This document shows positions 54,733 through 64,000 of a stretch of DNA of 64,000 nucleotides, piece after piece. The notes below the pieces were generated by a model that saw only the letters and a program-made list of their open reading frames with translations, searched no databases and was not told the DNA's origin. The translations under genes and the position numbers were made by a program. Numbering within the stretch: the first letter of the stretch is position 1; the number at the start of each line of letters is the position of its first letter. Location of the stretch: positions 620,001 to 684,000 of the forward strand of contig NZ_CAJHOE010000001.1 in assembly GCF_905120475.1 (NCBI RefSeq). Direction: 5' to 3'. Source of the stretch: Campylobacter suis (GTDB lineage: Bacteria; Campylobacterota; Campylobacteria; Campylobacterales; Campylobacteraceae).

Positions 54733-55149
54733 TTACTTTACGATTAGCGATTTTAGGCTATCTTGCGTATGACAACGCACGCACATATTAACAGTTGGTT
54801 TGTGAGTGCTGTGGCAGGTATCGCAGTCAAGCGACTCGTAGTGCGGGTTTGCGTGGATATTATCCGTATGACCTAAAACGCCCGTTCTTTCGGCTAGTTT
54901 TTCATAGCTTACGTGACACTGCATACATGATGCATTCATTGCTGATGAGTAGTCTTTTTGATCGTTTTCTTTGTGACAGTCTTTACAATCAAGACCTAGT
55001 TTTTGGTGTATGCCTTGTAGCGGGAAGCTCTCTTTGCTAAAATTTTTAGTCACTTCGCCCTTTGAGTTTCTTAACACATCCATCAGACTCGTATCATAAG
55101 CAAAAAGAGATAGCGTTAAAAATGATATTAAAGCTAGAAATTTTCTCAT
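54733..55149 (-). CDS. fccB: Periplasmic tetraheme cytochrome c subunit (FccB-like)
   Basis: The 138-residue exported cytochrome has a signal peptide (RKFLALISFLTLSLFAYDT) and four CxxCH motifs: CKDCH (55-59), CMQCH (75-79), CDTCH (109-113) and CVRCH (123-127), with extra His residues as distal ligands. It resembles the haem domain of Shewanella-type flavocytochrome c, here on a separate polypeptide. It starts on the last base of fccA's stop (TGATG overlap) and lies before fccC. Its role is to pass electrons from FccC to FccA. Confidence 0.87.
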   Translation of the reverse strand: MRKFLALISFLTLSLFAYDTSLMDVLRNSKGEVTKNFSKESFPLQGIHQKLGLDCKDCHKENDQKDYSSAMNASCMQCHVSYEKLAERTGVLGHTDNIHANPHYESLDCDTCHSTHKPTVNMCVRCHTQDSLKSLIVK

Positions 55150-56726
55150 CACACACTCCTTCTTTTTTCGTTAAAGACTTTGGCTAGTTTTAAACCAGCT
55201 TGGCGACCAAAGACTATGCACTCAAGCACTGAGTTTGAGCCAAGGCGATTATAGCCGTGTCTGCCACCCGTTAGCTCACCACACGCGTATAGTTTTGGTA
55301 TGAGTTGCATGTCGTTGTTATACACTTCGCAATCAACCGTAGTCTTGACCCCACCCATGCAGTGATGCACCTTTGGCCCAGGGCGAACGGCAAAAAACGG
55401 CGGTTTTTCTAGTTTTATGTATTTGCCTTTGTAGTGAGAGAAATTTTTACCAAACTCAGGGTCGCGGTAGTTCTCATCTTTAGATGCCGCTTCTACATAT
55501 GAGTTATAGCGTTTTAACTGCTCTAAAAACGGCTCTTTGTTGATATTATAGTGCGTTATTAGCTCATCCATCGTATCAAACTGCTTTATCGCTCCCACGC
55601 TTAGACCGCGTTGAAAGTCGTGTATATCAACAGTCTTTGTGCCTTCTATATCCATGATAAGCACGGGGTGATTTTTACCGCCTTCATTCATAGCCCAGAT
55701 GGCATCTGATGAAATTTTACGATCAGCTATCTCATTTACAAAGCGAAGTCCAGTTTTTGGATTTACCATCATTCCATAAGTATATCCACGCATCATCCAG
55801 CGATACGCAAAGCCAAAAAACGACTCATCAGCAGATGTTACGTGAAAACGCTGAATGTAGTCCATATCGATAAATTTTATCTCATCAGCTAGTAGTTTTT
55901 TAACTGTATATGCGTTTGCGCCGGCGTGATTTGTGCTAAATACATCAGCCGTTAAGGCTGGGTCAAATTTTTGTCTAAACTCCACATCAGCTGCCCAGCC
56001 ACCTGTGGCTAAGACAAGTCCGCCGTGGCATTTGTAGTATCTTACTTGACCGCTTTTGTTATCTTCTTCTTTGGCGTTTGTATCAAAGTTAAACTCATAT
56101 TTTTCACGCACTTTTATACCTACAACTTCGCCTTGATCGCCGTAAATAATATCATCCATTATCACGCGAGTTTCGATCTTTCCGCCACGCTCTCTTATCC
56201 TTTGCTGAAGCGGTATAGTTATGTAGCTACCAACGCCAACAGAGTGTGAGCGAGGGTGAGTGTGTCCGCCATCTCTTATTACCCATTTTATTTTAACGCC
56301 GTTTTGCACTAACCAATCAAGCAATTCAGGACCCTTATAGACCATCGTTTTTACGATATCGGGATCGTTTAGATTGTGTCCGCTTTTTAGAGTATCTTCT
56401 ATATGAAGCTCAGGGTCATCTTTTATGCCATCACGCTCTTGCATTTTTGTGCCTGCAACCGCCATAGAACCGGCACTATAAGCTGAGTTTCCACCAAGAT
56501 ATGGCATTTTTTCTATCATTATGACATTATTTACACCCTCTTCAAGCATAGATAGCATAGCCGCACTTCCAGCAAAACCGCTACCGACAATGATAGCGTC
56601 AAACTCTTTGTCCCATTTTTTAACTTCAATTGCGTTTGTTTTTGCAGATGATAAGGTCGGCACACTTAGCACAGCAGAGCAACAGGCAAGGGTTTTTAGG
56701 GATTTTCTCCTTGATGCATCAAACAT
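55149..56726 (-). CDS. fccA: Periplasmic flavoprotein reductase (flavocytochrome c flavin subunit, FccA-like)
   Basis: The 525-residue FAD protein belongs to the fumarate reductase/flavocytochrome c family. A twin-arginine-like signal (SRRKSLKTLACCSAVL) suggests export with bound FAD. FAD-binding IIVGSGFAGSAA and IEKMPYLGGNSAYS, LVLATGGWAAD, FVNEIADRK with the conserved catalytic Arg, KVHHCMGGVKT and ELTGGRHGYNRLGSNSV follow. The usual substrate-site QxHPT is replaced by QRFHVT, so fumarate specificity should not be assumed; relatives reduce methacrylate, urocanate or similar enoates. The fccABC order matches Wolinella. I start at the ATG at 56726, 6 nt from AAGGAG. Confidence 0.88.
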   Translation of the reverse strand: MFDASRRKSLKTLACCSAVLSVPTLSSAKTNAIEVKKWDKEFDAIIVGSGFAGSAAMLSMLEEGVNNVIMIEKMPYLGGNSAYSAGSMAVAGTKMQERDGIKDDPELHIEDTLKSGHNLNDPDIVKTMVYKGPELLDWLVQNGVKIKWVIRDGGHTHPRSHSVGVGSYITIPLQQRIRERGGKIETRVIMDDIIYGDQGEVVGIKVREKYEFNFDTNAKEEDNKSGQVRYYKCHGGLVLATGGWAADVEFRQKFDPALTADVFSTNHAGANAYTVKKLLADEIKFIDMDYIQRFHVTSADESFFGFAYRWMMRGYTYGMMVNPKTGLRFVNEIADRKISSDAIWAMNEGGKNHPVLIMDIEGTKTVDIHDFQRGLSVGAIKQFDTMDELITHYNINKEPFLEQLKRYNSYVEAASKDENYRDPEFGKNFSHYKGKYIKLEKPPFFAVRPGPKVHHCMGGVKTTVDCEVYNNDMQLIPKLYACGELTGGRHGYNRLGSNSVLECIVFGRQAGLKLAKVFNEKRRSV

Positions 56727-56818
56727 CACTTTCTCCTTTTTTAAGCATTTTATCTTTAAACAAAAAAAGTAATTTTTTCCTTTTAAAAATAATTGTGCGA
56801 ATAATAAAATATTTTTTA

Positions 56819-56871
56819 ATATAAGTCAAATATTATAAAGTGTATAATAGCATAACTAAAAGTTATAAAAA
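56819..56871. repeat. 53-bp LysR-type regulatory element, copy 2
   Basis: This is the second copy of the element at 54053-54105 (50/53 identical), between divergent fccA and lysR. It contains TATAAT (56843-56848) and the dyad ATAACT-AAA-AGTTAT (56852-56866). Read rightward it is a promoter for the LysR gene, whose dyad would cover the start of transcription, as for autoregulation. A leftward TATAAT-like stretch (near 56832-56837) may serve fccA. Confidence 0.88.
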
Positions 56872-56880
56872 GGAGCAAAA

Positions 56881-57783
56881 ATGAGCCTAAGACATATGCA
56901 AATAGCCGTAAGTATCGCAGAGTTTAAAAGCTTTACAAAGGCGGCTGAAAAACTTGGTGTTTCACAGCCATCTCTTTCAAAAAGTGTATCGCTTTTAGAA
57001 AGTGAGCTAGAAACTGAGCTTTTTGATAGAAAAAATGGGCTAAGCCTTACTTACGCGGGTGAGATTTATATCTCAAAGGCTAAAAATTTACTAAGGCTAA
57101 ATAGCGAACTAAACAGCGAGATAAAAAATTTATCATCGCTTAAAAAGGGCAAGATAAGCATAGGTGTCACAACGCTTAGCTTTAAATTTATCGAAAAACA
57201 GCTACCATCATTTTACGCAAGATTTGCAAATGCAGACATTAAAATCATACACGCACAAACCGACATCGAGCTTTTGCAAATGCTTAAAGATGGCGTTATA
57301 GACGCTGCGTATGCGGTGCATTTTGAAAGCATAAAAGATAGTGAGCTAGAGTATGAGTTAGTGGCTAAACACGCCCCTTTACTAGCCGTCCCTTCAACTC
57401 ATATCGCGGTTTCAAAAATCGCCGCAAACTCAAATGAAAAATATCCAAAGTGTGATTTGGGCGAGTTTAGAGATGATAAATTTGCCATAGGCTCTGATAA
57501 TGTCAGGCTTAAAACTGGCTTTGAGCAGATATTTGCAAAGGCTGGGTTTAAGCCAAAACTAGCTTGTGCAACGACTGATATAAATTTAGCCATGTCGATG
57601 GCTGGTTCTAGTATTTGCGTGGCGTTTGGATTTAGTGAGTGCGTGAGTGAAGAGCAGAGGGATTTTATCAGCTTTTTTGATGTGATAGATGATGAAAATT
57701 TCAATCTAAGCTTTTCAGTCGTGTATAAAAAATCTTCAAAACTTATAAAGGAATTTATAAAATTGCTTAAAAATAGTGAGTGA
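56881..57783 (+). CDS. LysR family transcriptional regulator
   Basis: The 300-residue protein has a N-terminal winged helix-turn-helix (FTKAAEKLGVSQPSLSKSVSLLESELETELFDR) and a periplasmic-binding-protein-like effector domain beginning near residue 90 (KGKISIGVTTLS). It is divergent from the fccABC module, the classic layout for a LysR activator of the neighbouring operon. The AAGGAG ribosome site ends its 53-bp promoter element. The effector is unknown; the target substrate or product of FccA is a sensible candidate. Confidence 0.92.
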   Translation: MSLRHMQIAVSIAEFKSFTKAAEKLGVSQPSLSKSVSLLESELETELFDRKNGLSLTYAGEIYISKAKNLLRLNSELNSEIKNLSSLKKGKISIGVTTLSFKFIEKQLPSFYARFANADIKIIHAQTDIELLQMLKDGVIDAAYAVHFESIKDSELEYELVAKHAPLLAVPSTHIAVSKIAANSNEKYPKCDLGEFRDDKFAIGSDNVRLKTGFEQIFAKAGFKPKLACATTDINLAMSMAGSSICVAFGFSECVSEEQRDFISFFDVIDDENFNLSFSVVYKKSSKLIKEFIKLLKNSE

Positions 57784-57794
57784 AAGGCGAGAAA

Positions 57795-57805
57795 TTTTGT
57801 ATAAT
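57795..57805 (+). promoter_or_regulatory. -10 promoter of murI
   Basis: TTTTG followed by TATAAT at 57800-57805, 34 nt before the ATG at 57839, overlapping little else. Confidence 0.5.
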
Positions 57806-57838
57806 TTTGCTTTTAAATGGTTTTAAAATGGATGGATT

Positions 57839-58618
57839 ATGAAGATTGGATTTTTTGACTCGGGCATTGGTGGTCTAAGCGTGATGAATGAGGCTATAAG
57901 GCAGCTTAGCGGGAATGAGTTTTTATTTTTTGCGGATAAGAAAAATGTCCCTTATGGCACAAAAACGAAAGATGAAGTTATAAATTTTAGTATCGAGGCG
58001 GTTTCGTTTTTGATAGATCTTGGTGCAAAGGCGGTGGTTGTGGCGTGCAACACAGCAACAAGTGCTGCAATCGTAGAGCTTAGAGCAAAATTTAGCGTGC
58101 CGATAATCGGCATGGAGCCAGCCGTAAAGCGCGCTGTAAGCTTAAAAGATGGTAAAAAAACTTTAGTTATTGCCACGCCCATCACGATAGCAGGGCAAAA
58201 GCTTCACGAGCTATTAGTTCGTACAAATGCAAGCGAGGTGGCGGACTTGCTCGCACTGCCTAGGCTTGTTGAGTTTGCTGAAAGTTACGAGTTTGAGAGC
58301 CGGCGAGTGCGGGAGTATTTAAAGAGCGAGTTAGCTAAATTTGATCTTAGCGAGTATGGCTCGCTTGTGCTAGGCTGCACGCATTTTAACTACTTTAAAG
58401 ATACTTTGCGAGAAATTTTAGCACCGCAAACAAAGATACTTGATGGGATTGATGGCACGATAAAACGCCTTAAAAGCGAGAGCGGGGCGGTGAGCTTAGC
58501 TGATAAGAGTAGCAAAGTAGAGTACTTTTACTCAAAGCAAAAGGTAAACCAAAGAAAGGAGCTTGATAGGCTTGCTATGTATCTTAAAAGGCTTGATGTT
58601 ATGAGAGAGATTGAGTGA
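57839..58618 (+). CDS. murI: Glutamate racemase
   Basis: The 259-residue cofactor-independent racemase makes D-glutamate for peptidoglycan. FDSGIGGLSVM, VVACNTATSAAI and LVLGCTHFNYF contain the paired catalytic Cys residues. The gene follows the LysR gene but appears to have its own promoter. Confidence 0.95.
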   Translation: MKIGFFDSGIGGLSVMNEAIRQLSGNEFLFFADKKNVPYGTKTKDEVINFSIEAVSFLIDLGAKAVVVACNTATSAAIVELRAKFSVPIIGMEPAVKRAVSLKDGKKTLVIATPITIAGQKLHELLVRTNASEVADLLALPRLVEFAESYEFESRRVREYLKSELAKFDLSEYGSLVLGCTHFNYFKDTLREILAPQTKILDGIDGTIKRLKSESGAVSLADKSSKVEYFYSKQKVNQRKELDRLAMYLKRLDVMREIE

Positions 58619-58687
58619 TGGGTAAAAATGTAAAATTATCTATCAAGACTTTGTTGTTTAAAAATTTTAGTGACGATTTAAACGCTA

Positions 58688-58693
58688 TATAAT
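58688..58693 (+). promoter_or_regulatory. -10 element of rppH-lysC-hobA run
   Basis: TATAAT at 58688-58693, 43 nt before the rppH ATG, in a 117-nt gap after murI. Confidence 0.45.
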
Positions 58694-58735
58694 GTAGTTT
58701 TAGTTAAAATCTAGCAAAAATTTATAGGTTTTAGA

Positions 58736-59200
58736 ATGGATAAAAAGTACAGACCCAATGTAGCTGCTATAATTTTATCATCTAAATATCCATTTAAATG
58801 CGAAATTTTTGTTGCAAATAGATGTGACTTGGATGGAGTTTGGCAGTTTCCACAAGGTGGGATAGATGATGGAGAAAGCCCTAAAGAGGCTTTGCTTCGT
58901 GAGTTAAAAGAGGAGATAGGGACGGATAAGATTGAGTTTTTAGCCGAGTATCCAGAGTGGCTTAGTTATGATTTTCCAAATACAGCTAGTGTAAAAATGT
59001 ATCCATTTGATGGGCAGACGCAGAAGTATTTTTTGGTTAGATTAAAACCAGACGCAAAGATAAATTTAGAGTGCAAACATCCTGAATTTAGCGAGTATAA
59101 ATTTCTAAGTTATAAGGGGATTTTTGAAGAGATAAATCACTTCAAAAGACCGATATATACGAAAGTTTTGAGTTATTTTAAAGAGAAAGGGTATTTTTAA
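58736..59200 (+). CDS. rppH: RNA pyrophosphohydrolase (Nudix)
   Basis: The 154-residue Nudix protein removes pyrophosphate from mRNA 5' ends. The Nudix box GGIDDGESPKEALLRELKEEIG is intact (G-x5-E-x7-RE-x2-EE-x-G). WQFPQGG and EYPEWLSYDFP are typical of RppH (NudH). It overlaps lysC by one base. Confidence 0.93.
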   Translation: MDKKYRPNVAAIILSSKYPFKCEIFVANRCDLDGVWQFPQGGIDDGESPKEALLRELKEEIGTDKIEFLAEYPEWLSYDFPNTASVKMYPFDGQTQKYFLVRLKPDAKINLECKHPEFSEYKFLSYKGIFEEINHFKRPIYTKVLSYFKEKGYF

Positions 59201-60402
59201 TGCTAATAGTTCAGAAATTTGGCGGAACAAGCGTCGGAACGCTTGAACGCATAGAAGCAGTAGCCCAGCGTGTCATTGAGACTAAAAACACAGGAGCAGA
59301 TGTTGTAGTAGTTGTTTCGGCAATGAGTGGCGTAACAAATCAACTTGTCGAATACGGCGAGCACTTTAGCAAGCAGCCAAATGGTGTTGCTATGGACATG
59401 TTGCTTAGCTCTGGAGAGCAAGTAACGACAGCGATACTAACGATAGCATTAAACGCGAAAGGTTATGAGTGTGTAGGCTTAACAGGAGCTATGGCTGGCA
59501 TTATAACCGATGACATACACACAAAAGCACGAATTGAAAAGATAAATACAAGCCGTATTAAAAGCGAACTAAAAGCTGGCAAGATAGTAGTGGTAGCAGG
59601 TTTTCAGGGTATAGATGAAAAAGGTGATATAACAACACTTGGACGCGGTGGAAGCGACCTAAGCGCAGTTGCTTTAGCTGGAGCTCTTGATGCTGACTTA
59701 TGCGAAATTTTTACAGATGTTGATGGAGTTTATACCACAGATCCGCGTATCGAGCCAAAGGCTAAAAAACTTGATGTCATAAGTTATGACGAGATGCTTG
59801 AGCTTGCAAGCTCTGGCGCAAAAGTATTGCAAAATCGCTCGGTAGAAATGGCAAAAAAACTAAATGTAAAACTAGTTACAAGAAGTAGCTTTAATCATAA
59901 CGAAGGAACACTTATAGCAAATGAGGAGGATTATATGGAAGCAGTTTTGGTAAGCGGTATAGCTTTGGATAAAAATCAAGCAAGAGTTACACTGCGAGGC
60001 GTGGTTGATAAGCCAGGTATTGCGGCGGAAATTTTTAGTGCGCTTGCTAGTAAAAATATCAATGTTGATATGATTATCCAAAATGTAGGGCATGACGGAA
60101 CTACAAATTTAGGCTTTACTGTGCCACAAAACGAGCTTGAGATCGCCAAAGAAACTATGCAAAAACTATCAGCAGCAAAACATGTTGAGTATGATGACGC
60201 AATAGTTAAAGTTTCAGTTGTTGGTGTGGGTATGAAAAGTCATAGCGGTGTTGCTTGTACCGCATTTGAAACACTTGCGAAAGAGGGTATAAATATCCAA
60301 ATGATATCAACAAGTGAGATAAAAATTTCAGTCGTAGTTGATCAAAAATACGGCGAGCTTGCCGTTCGCGTCCTACACGAAGCATATAAGCTAGATAAAT
60401 AA
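59200..60402 (+). CDS. lysC: Aspartokinase
   Basis: The 400-residue enzyme phosphorylates aspartate for lysine, methionine and threonine. VQKFGGTSVG, TTLGRGGSDLSAVALA and TDVDGVYTTDPR are present in the kinase domain, and two ACT domains at the C-terminus (about 260-400) give feedback control, probably by lysine or threonine. With dapA at 29 kb it supplies diaminopimelate for the cell wall. Confidence 0.95.
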   Translation: MLIVQKFGGTSVGTLERIEAVAQRVIETKNTGADVVVVVSAMSGVTNQLVEYGEHFSKQPNGVAMDMLLSSGEQVTTAILTIALNAKGYECVGLTGAMAGIITDDIHTKARIEKINTSRIKSELKAGKIVVVAGFQGIDEKGDITTLGRGGSDLSAVALAGALDADLCEIFTDVDGVYTTDPRIEPKAKKLDVISYDEMLELASSGAKVLQNRSVEMAKKLNVKLVTRSSFNHNEGTLIANEEDYMEAVLVSGIALDKNQARVTLRGVVDKPGIAAEIFSALASKNINVDMIIQNVGHDGTTNLGFTVPQNELEIAKETMQKLSAAKHVEYDDAIVKVSVVGVGMKSHSGVACTAFETLAKEGINIQMISTSEIKISVVVDQKYGELAVRVLHEAYKLDK

Positions 60403-60941
60403 TGCAAGACTTCGTAAAATGGAGCAATGACGCCATCGTTAAAGAGGGCATGAGTGCTTTTATGCAAAATTTCCGTATTGAGTGGATAGCGCTACTTGGC
60501 TCTAGGCTAAAATACTTGCTTGAGGGACGAGTTTTTATAGTTATTACCGATGATGAACGCGCATGGTTTGAAGGTTATTTGCTTAAAAAGATAAACCGCT
60601 CAGGCGCGCGCCCACTTTTGCCATTTGTAAGCCTAAAAGCACTTTATCCTGGACTTGATGAGATAAACTCAAGTGAGCAAATTTCACTACTTGAGGACAT
60701 GCTAAGCCTTACATTTCCGAATGGATATGTCTATTTTTATATCGGCAAAAACATTGATAAACGAGCAAATATCGCCAAAAATAGCGAAGATAGCTACATG
60801 TGGCTATTTGACGAGCAAACCCATAACTCCATATGCCTAAATTCAAATGATGAAAATTTAGACATAAAACTCATGCAGCTCTTAAAGCTTTTTGATAAAA
60901 GCATCGATGCAGTTCTTTTAAATCAGGCAAGCCTAGTCTAG
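60402..60941 (+). CDS. hobA: HobA, DnaA-interacting initiation regulator
   Basis: The 179-residue protein is specific to this phylum. In Helicobacter HobA forms a tetramer that binds DnaA domain I and helps build the initiation complex at oriC; it is analogous to DiaA. N-terminal MQDFVKWSNDAIVKEGMSAFMQNFRIEWIALLGSRLKYLLEGRVFIVI is characteristic. It is 1 nt overlapped with lysC. The order lysC-hobA-delta-prime-folP supports the call. Confidence 0.88.
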   Translation: MQDFVKWSNDAIVKEGMSAFMQNFRIEWIALLGSRLKYLLEGRVFIVITDDERAWFEGYLLKKINRSGARPLLPFVSLKALYPGLDEINSSEQISLLEDMLSLTFPNGYVYFYIGKNIDKRANIAKNSEDSYMWLFDEQTHNSICLNSNDENLDIKLMQLLKLFDKSIDAVLLNQASLV

Positions 60942-60942
60942 C

Positions 60943-61563
60943 ATGCAAAGCAAAATAGTCATCACAAATGATTTTGACGCACTTAAAAACAGCCTTGAGA
61001 CCGAATTTGGCATAAATAACCTGCGTTTTTTCATAAGTGAGGACTTCTTGCTTGAAAATGCTCATGAGATAGTAAAAGAGGCATATATCGCCGAAAGTAG
61101 CGAAAAGCTCTTGGTTGTAATGGCTAAAAACTACCGCATAGAAGCCCAAAACTCACTGCTTAAAATTATCGAAGAACCGCCAAGAAATGTATCATTTTTA
61201 ATCGCAGCTACAAGTAAAAATTTACTCTTGCAAACTATACGCTCGCGTATGATTTGTCAAAATTTACTAAAAACAAAGCCTAGACCGCCTCTTGATATAA
61301 ATTTGGCTCAGCTTGATATAGCTGAAATTTATAACTTTTTAGCTCGCATTGAAAATGATGAAAGATCGGATAAAATTGGTAAAAATGAGCTAAAAGAGCT
61401 GATCTCAAACATTATCGTCAAGGCTCTTGAACTTGGATTTAAATTTAGCCAAGATGAGCTTGAGTATTTTTACTCGTTAGTGCGATTAGCCGAACTTAAC
61501 GCAAAGTCGCCACAGCTTCTTACACCTTTACTTTTAGTGATACTTCAAAAAGGACGACCTTGA
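60943..61563 (+). CDS. holB: DNA polymerase III delta-prime-like protein
   Basis: The 206-residue protein is equivalent to the N-terminal half of the clamp-loader subunit. It has the EAQNSLLKIIEEPPRNVSFLIAATSKNLLLQTIRSRMI block found in delta-prime and gamma subunits. It lacks the P-loop and zinc site, as delta-prime often does, and is shorter than E. coli HolB (334 aa), which is usual in Campylobacter. It follows hobA by 1 nt. Confidence 0.85.
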   Translation: MQSKIVITNDFDALKNSLETEFGINNLRFFISEDFLLENAHEIVKEAYIAESSEKLLVVMAKNYRIEAQNSLLKIIEEPPRNVSFLIAATSKNLLLQTIRSRMICQNLLKTKPRPPLDINLAQLDIAEIYNFLARIENDERSDKIGKNELKELISNIIVKALELGFKFSQDELEYFYSLVRLAELNAKSPQLLTPLLLVILQKGRP

Positions 61564-62699
61564 AATTTTATAAAATCAATGTAAATAGTGATTTTAACGC
61601 CATTTGTGAGCAGATAATGCCAAGTTTGGCTGGCGTTGGCTTGATGTCAAAAAAAGCAAACCTAAATTTCATATATATCTCAGATATCCGCTCACCAGCA
61701 GCAAATATCTTAAAACAAGATGCACTTAGCGTGGGTGCTGAGCTAGTGTGTCATAAAGATACGATTTTTGGAAGAGAGCTAAACTCGCAAGCGCTTTTAA
61801 TAGGCACAAATGCGCATTTTGAAGCTCTGGCTAAAAAGGAAAAGCTTCAAGATTTTGGACTTAAAGGCTTGGCAAATTTTTTAAGTGTTAAATTTTTAAA
61901 GCCCAAAAAGCCTCAAATCATGGGTGTGTTAAATTTTAACCAAGATAGCTTTAACGAAAACAGCCGCGCGGATACAAAAAGTGGTATCAAGCGCATAGAA
62001 GATATGATAGAGCAAGGTGCTAGCTACATTGACATTGGCGGGGTTAGCTCGCGCCCTGGGAGTGAGTACTGTGGGCGCGATGAGGAGTTTGTGCGCATAA
62101 AAGATATCGTGGCTGAAATTTATAAGCAAAATTTGCATGAAAAGGCAAAATTTAGCCTTGATAGCTTTGATGAGTATTGCCTTGAATATGCGCTAAATCA
62201 TGGCTTTAAAATGATAAATGACATAACTGCAAACACCAGCCTTGCAAAGCTTGCACTAAAATATGAGTGCGAATACTGCCTAATGCATATGCAAAATGAT
62301 CCAAAAACTATGCAAAACGCACCGCATTATGATGATCTAATCGGCGAGATAGATGAGTTTTTCGCGCAAAAAATAGATGAAATTTTAGCCATAGGCACAA
62401 ATCGGATCACCCTTGATGTAGGTATCGGCTTTGGCAAGACTGCGGAGCAAAATTTGCTTCTCATTAAGCATTTGGAACATTTTTTGCACTTTGGCTATCC
62501 GCTTTTGGTTGGTGCAAGTCGCAAGTCGGTCATAAATTTTTATCATCCAAGCGAGGTTAAAGACAGGCTTGCTGGCTCACTTTATCTGCATTTAAAGGCT
62601 TACGAAAACGGTGCAACCATCATCAGAACCCATGATGTGCGTGAGCATAAACAGCTTTTTGATATGCACGCAGCTATGAATGGCGCAAATATCTGGTAA
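61560..62699 (+). CDS. folP: Dihydropteroate synthase
   Basis: The 379-residue enzyme makes dihydropteroate from p-aminobenzoate in folate synthesis; it is the sulfonamide target. The C-terminal 260 residues are the catalytic barrel: IMGVLNFNQDSFNENSRAD, YIDIGGVSSRPGSEY, FKMINDITANTS, YCLMHMQNDPKTM and VGASRKSVIN. The N-terminal 110 residues are an extra domain common in Campylobacterota. The start is TTG at 61560, 5 nt after AAGGA and overlapping the previous stop. Confidence 0.92.
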   Translation: MKFYKINVNSDFNAICEQIMPSLAGVGLMSKKANLNFIYISDIRSPAANILKQDALSVGAELVCHKDTIFGRELNSQALLIGTNAHFEALAKKEKLQDFGLKGLANFLSVKFLKPKKPQIMGVLNFNQDSFNENSRADTKSGIKRIEDMIEQGASYIDIGGVSSRPGSEYCGRDEEFVRIKDIVAEIYKQNLHEKAKFSLDSFDEYCLEYALNHGFKMINDITANTSLAKLALKYECEYCLMHMQNDPKTMQNAPHYDDLIGEIDEFFAQKIDEILAIGTNRITLDVGIGFGKTAEQNLLLIKHLEHFLHFGYPLLVGASRKSVINFYHPSEVKDRLAGSLYLHLKAYENGATIIRTHDVREHKQLFDMHAAMNGANIW

Positions 62700-62711
62700 A
62701 TTTTATGATAA

Positions 62712-64000
<1,289 letters not shown>

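Noticed and set aside
54053-56871. Composite transposon or genomic island bounded by the 53-bp repeats
   Set aside because: No transposase or integrase lies between the repeats, no target-site pattern is visible, and the repeats carry promoter and operator features.

Overview
The window is a contiguous piece of a Campylobacter chromosome (phylum Campylobacterota). The evidence is the low-GC, gene-dense sequence, the four-gene oorDABC 2-oxoglutarate:acceptor oxidoreductase, HobA, XerH, the FabL-type enoyl reductase, the flagellar gene arrangement, sigma54 and sigma28 promoters of Campylobacter type, and gene order that matches what I recall of C. jejuni (fabL-dapA-M16-pyrD-msbA-cysS-murJ-fapA-ruvA-ddl-murF; nudix-lysC-hobA-holB-folP). 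I cannot name the species. I see no insertion sequence, prophage, CRISPR array or rRNA. The DNA reads as core genome with one accessory-looking respiratory module.

Layout. 1-4.1 kb: the end of mltG, mdh and the oor operon, in which oorA carries an in-frame TAA. 4.2-7.0 kb: a reverse flagellar-cap operon flaG-fliD-fliS-fliT-like behind a textbook sigma28 promoter. 7.1-12.7 kb: a small conserved protein, an rsmD-like methylase, then flgI-flgJ-flgM-flgN-flgK behind a sigma54 promoter, with a second sigma28-type promoter at flgM. 12.9-17.9 kb: a TSUP permease, atpB, gatB, gpsA and a NagZ-like hydrolase. 17.9-22.9 kb (reverse): murA-moeA, tRNA-Gly, then flgA-ubiX-coaD-tmk. 23-27.7 kb: an NlpC/P60 lipoprotein, a DUF455 protein, sixA, sdaA and an NDH-2-like enzyme. 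27.7-36.8 kb (reverse): murJ, cysS, msbA, pyrD, M16 peptidase, dapA, fabL, pgsA. 36.9-43.4 kb (forward): a FapA-like protein, ruvA, ddl, an orphan Phd-like protein, a hydrolase, a membrane-anchored MurF and a Sel1-like protein. 43.4-46.7 kb: pta-ackA and flgH. After a 306-nt structured gap come an unknown helical protein, tRNA-Arg and rseP-yggS, then ftsW-murG and xerH in reverse.

The most distinctive stretch is 53.3-57.8 kb. It holds a nitroreductase, a periplasmic flavocytochrome module (flavoprotein, tetraheme cytochrome, NapC/NirT-type quinol dehydrogenase, all reverse) and a divergent LysR regulator. A 53-bp element, identical at 50 of 53 positions, sits at both ends of the module. Each copy contains the same perfect dyad of LysR T-N11-A form and a TATAAT box. 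I infer that the LysR protein controls both the flavocytochrome operon and the nitroreductase. The NapC/NirT gene carries a one-base frameshift that moves its fourth haem motif out of frame.

The window closes with murI, rppH, lysC, hobA, a delta-prime-like gene, folP and the 5' part of ligA. Two broken genes (oorA, fccC) in otherwise intact core DNA could be real mutations or single-base assembly errors; this cannot be settled from the sequence alone. I did not find a clearly new multi-gene system. The best leads are the duplicated LysR operator with its possible small RNA, and flgA, which has no standard start codon downstream of the tRNA-Gly gene it abuts.
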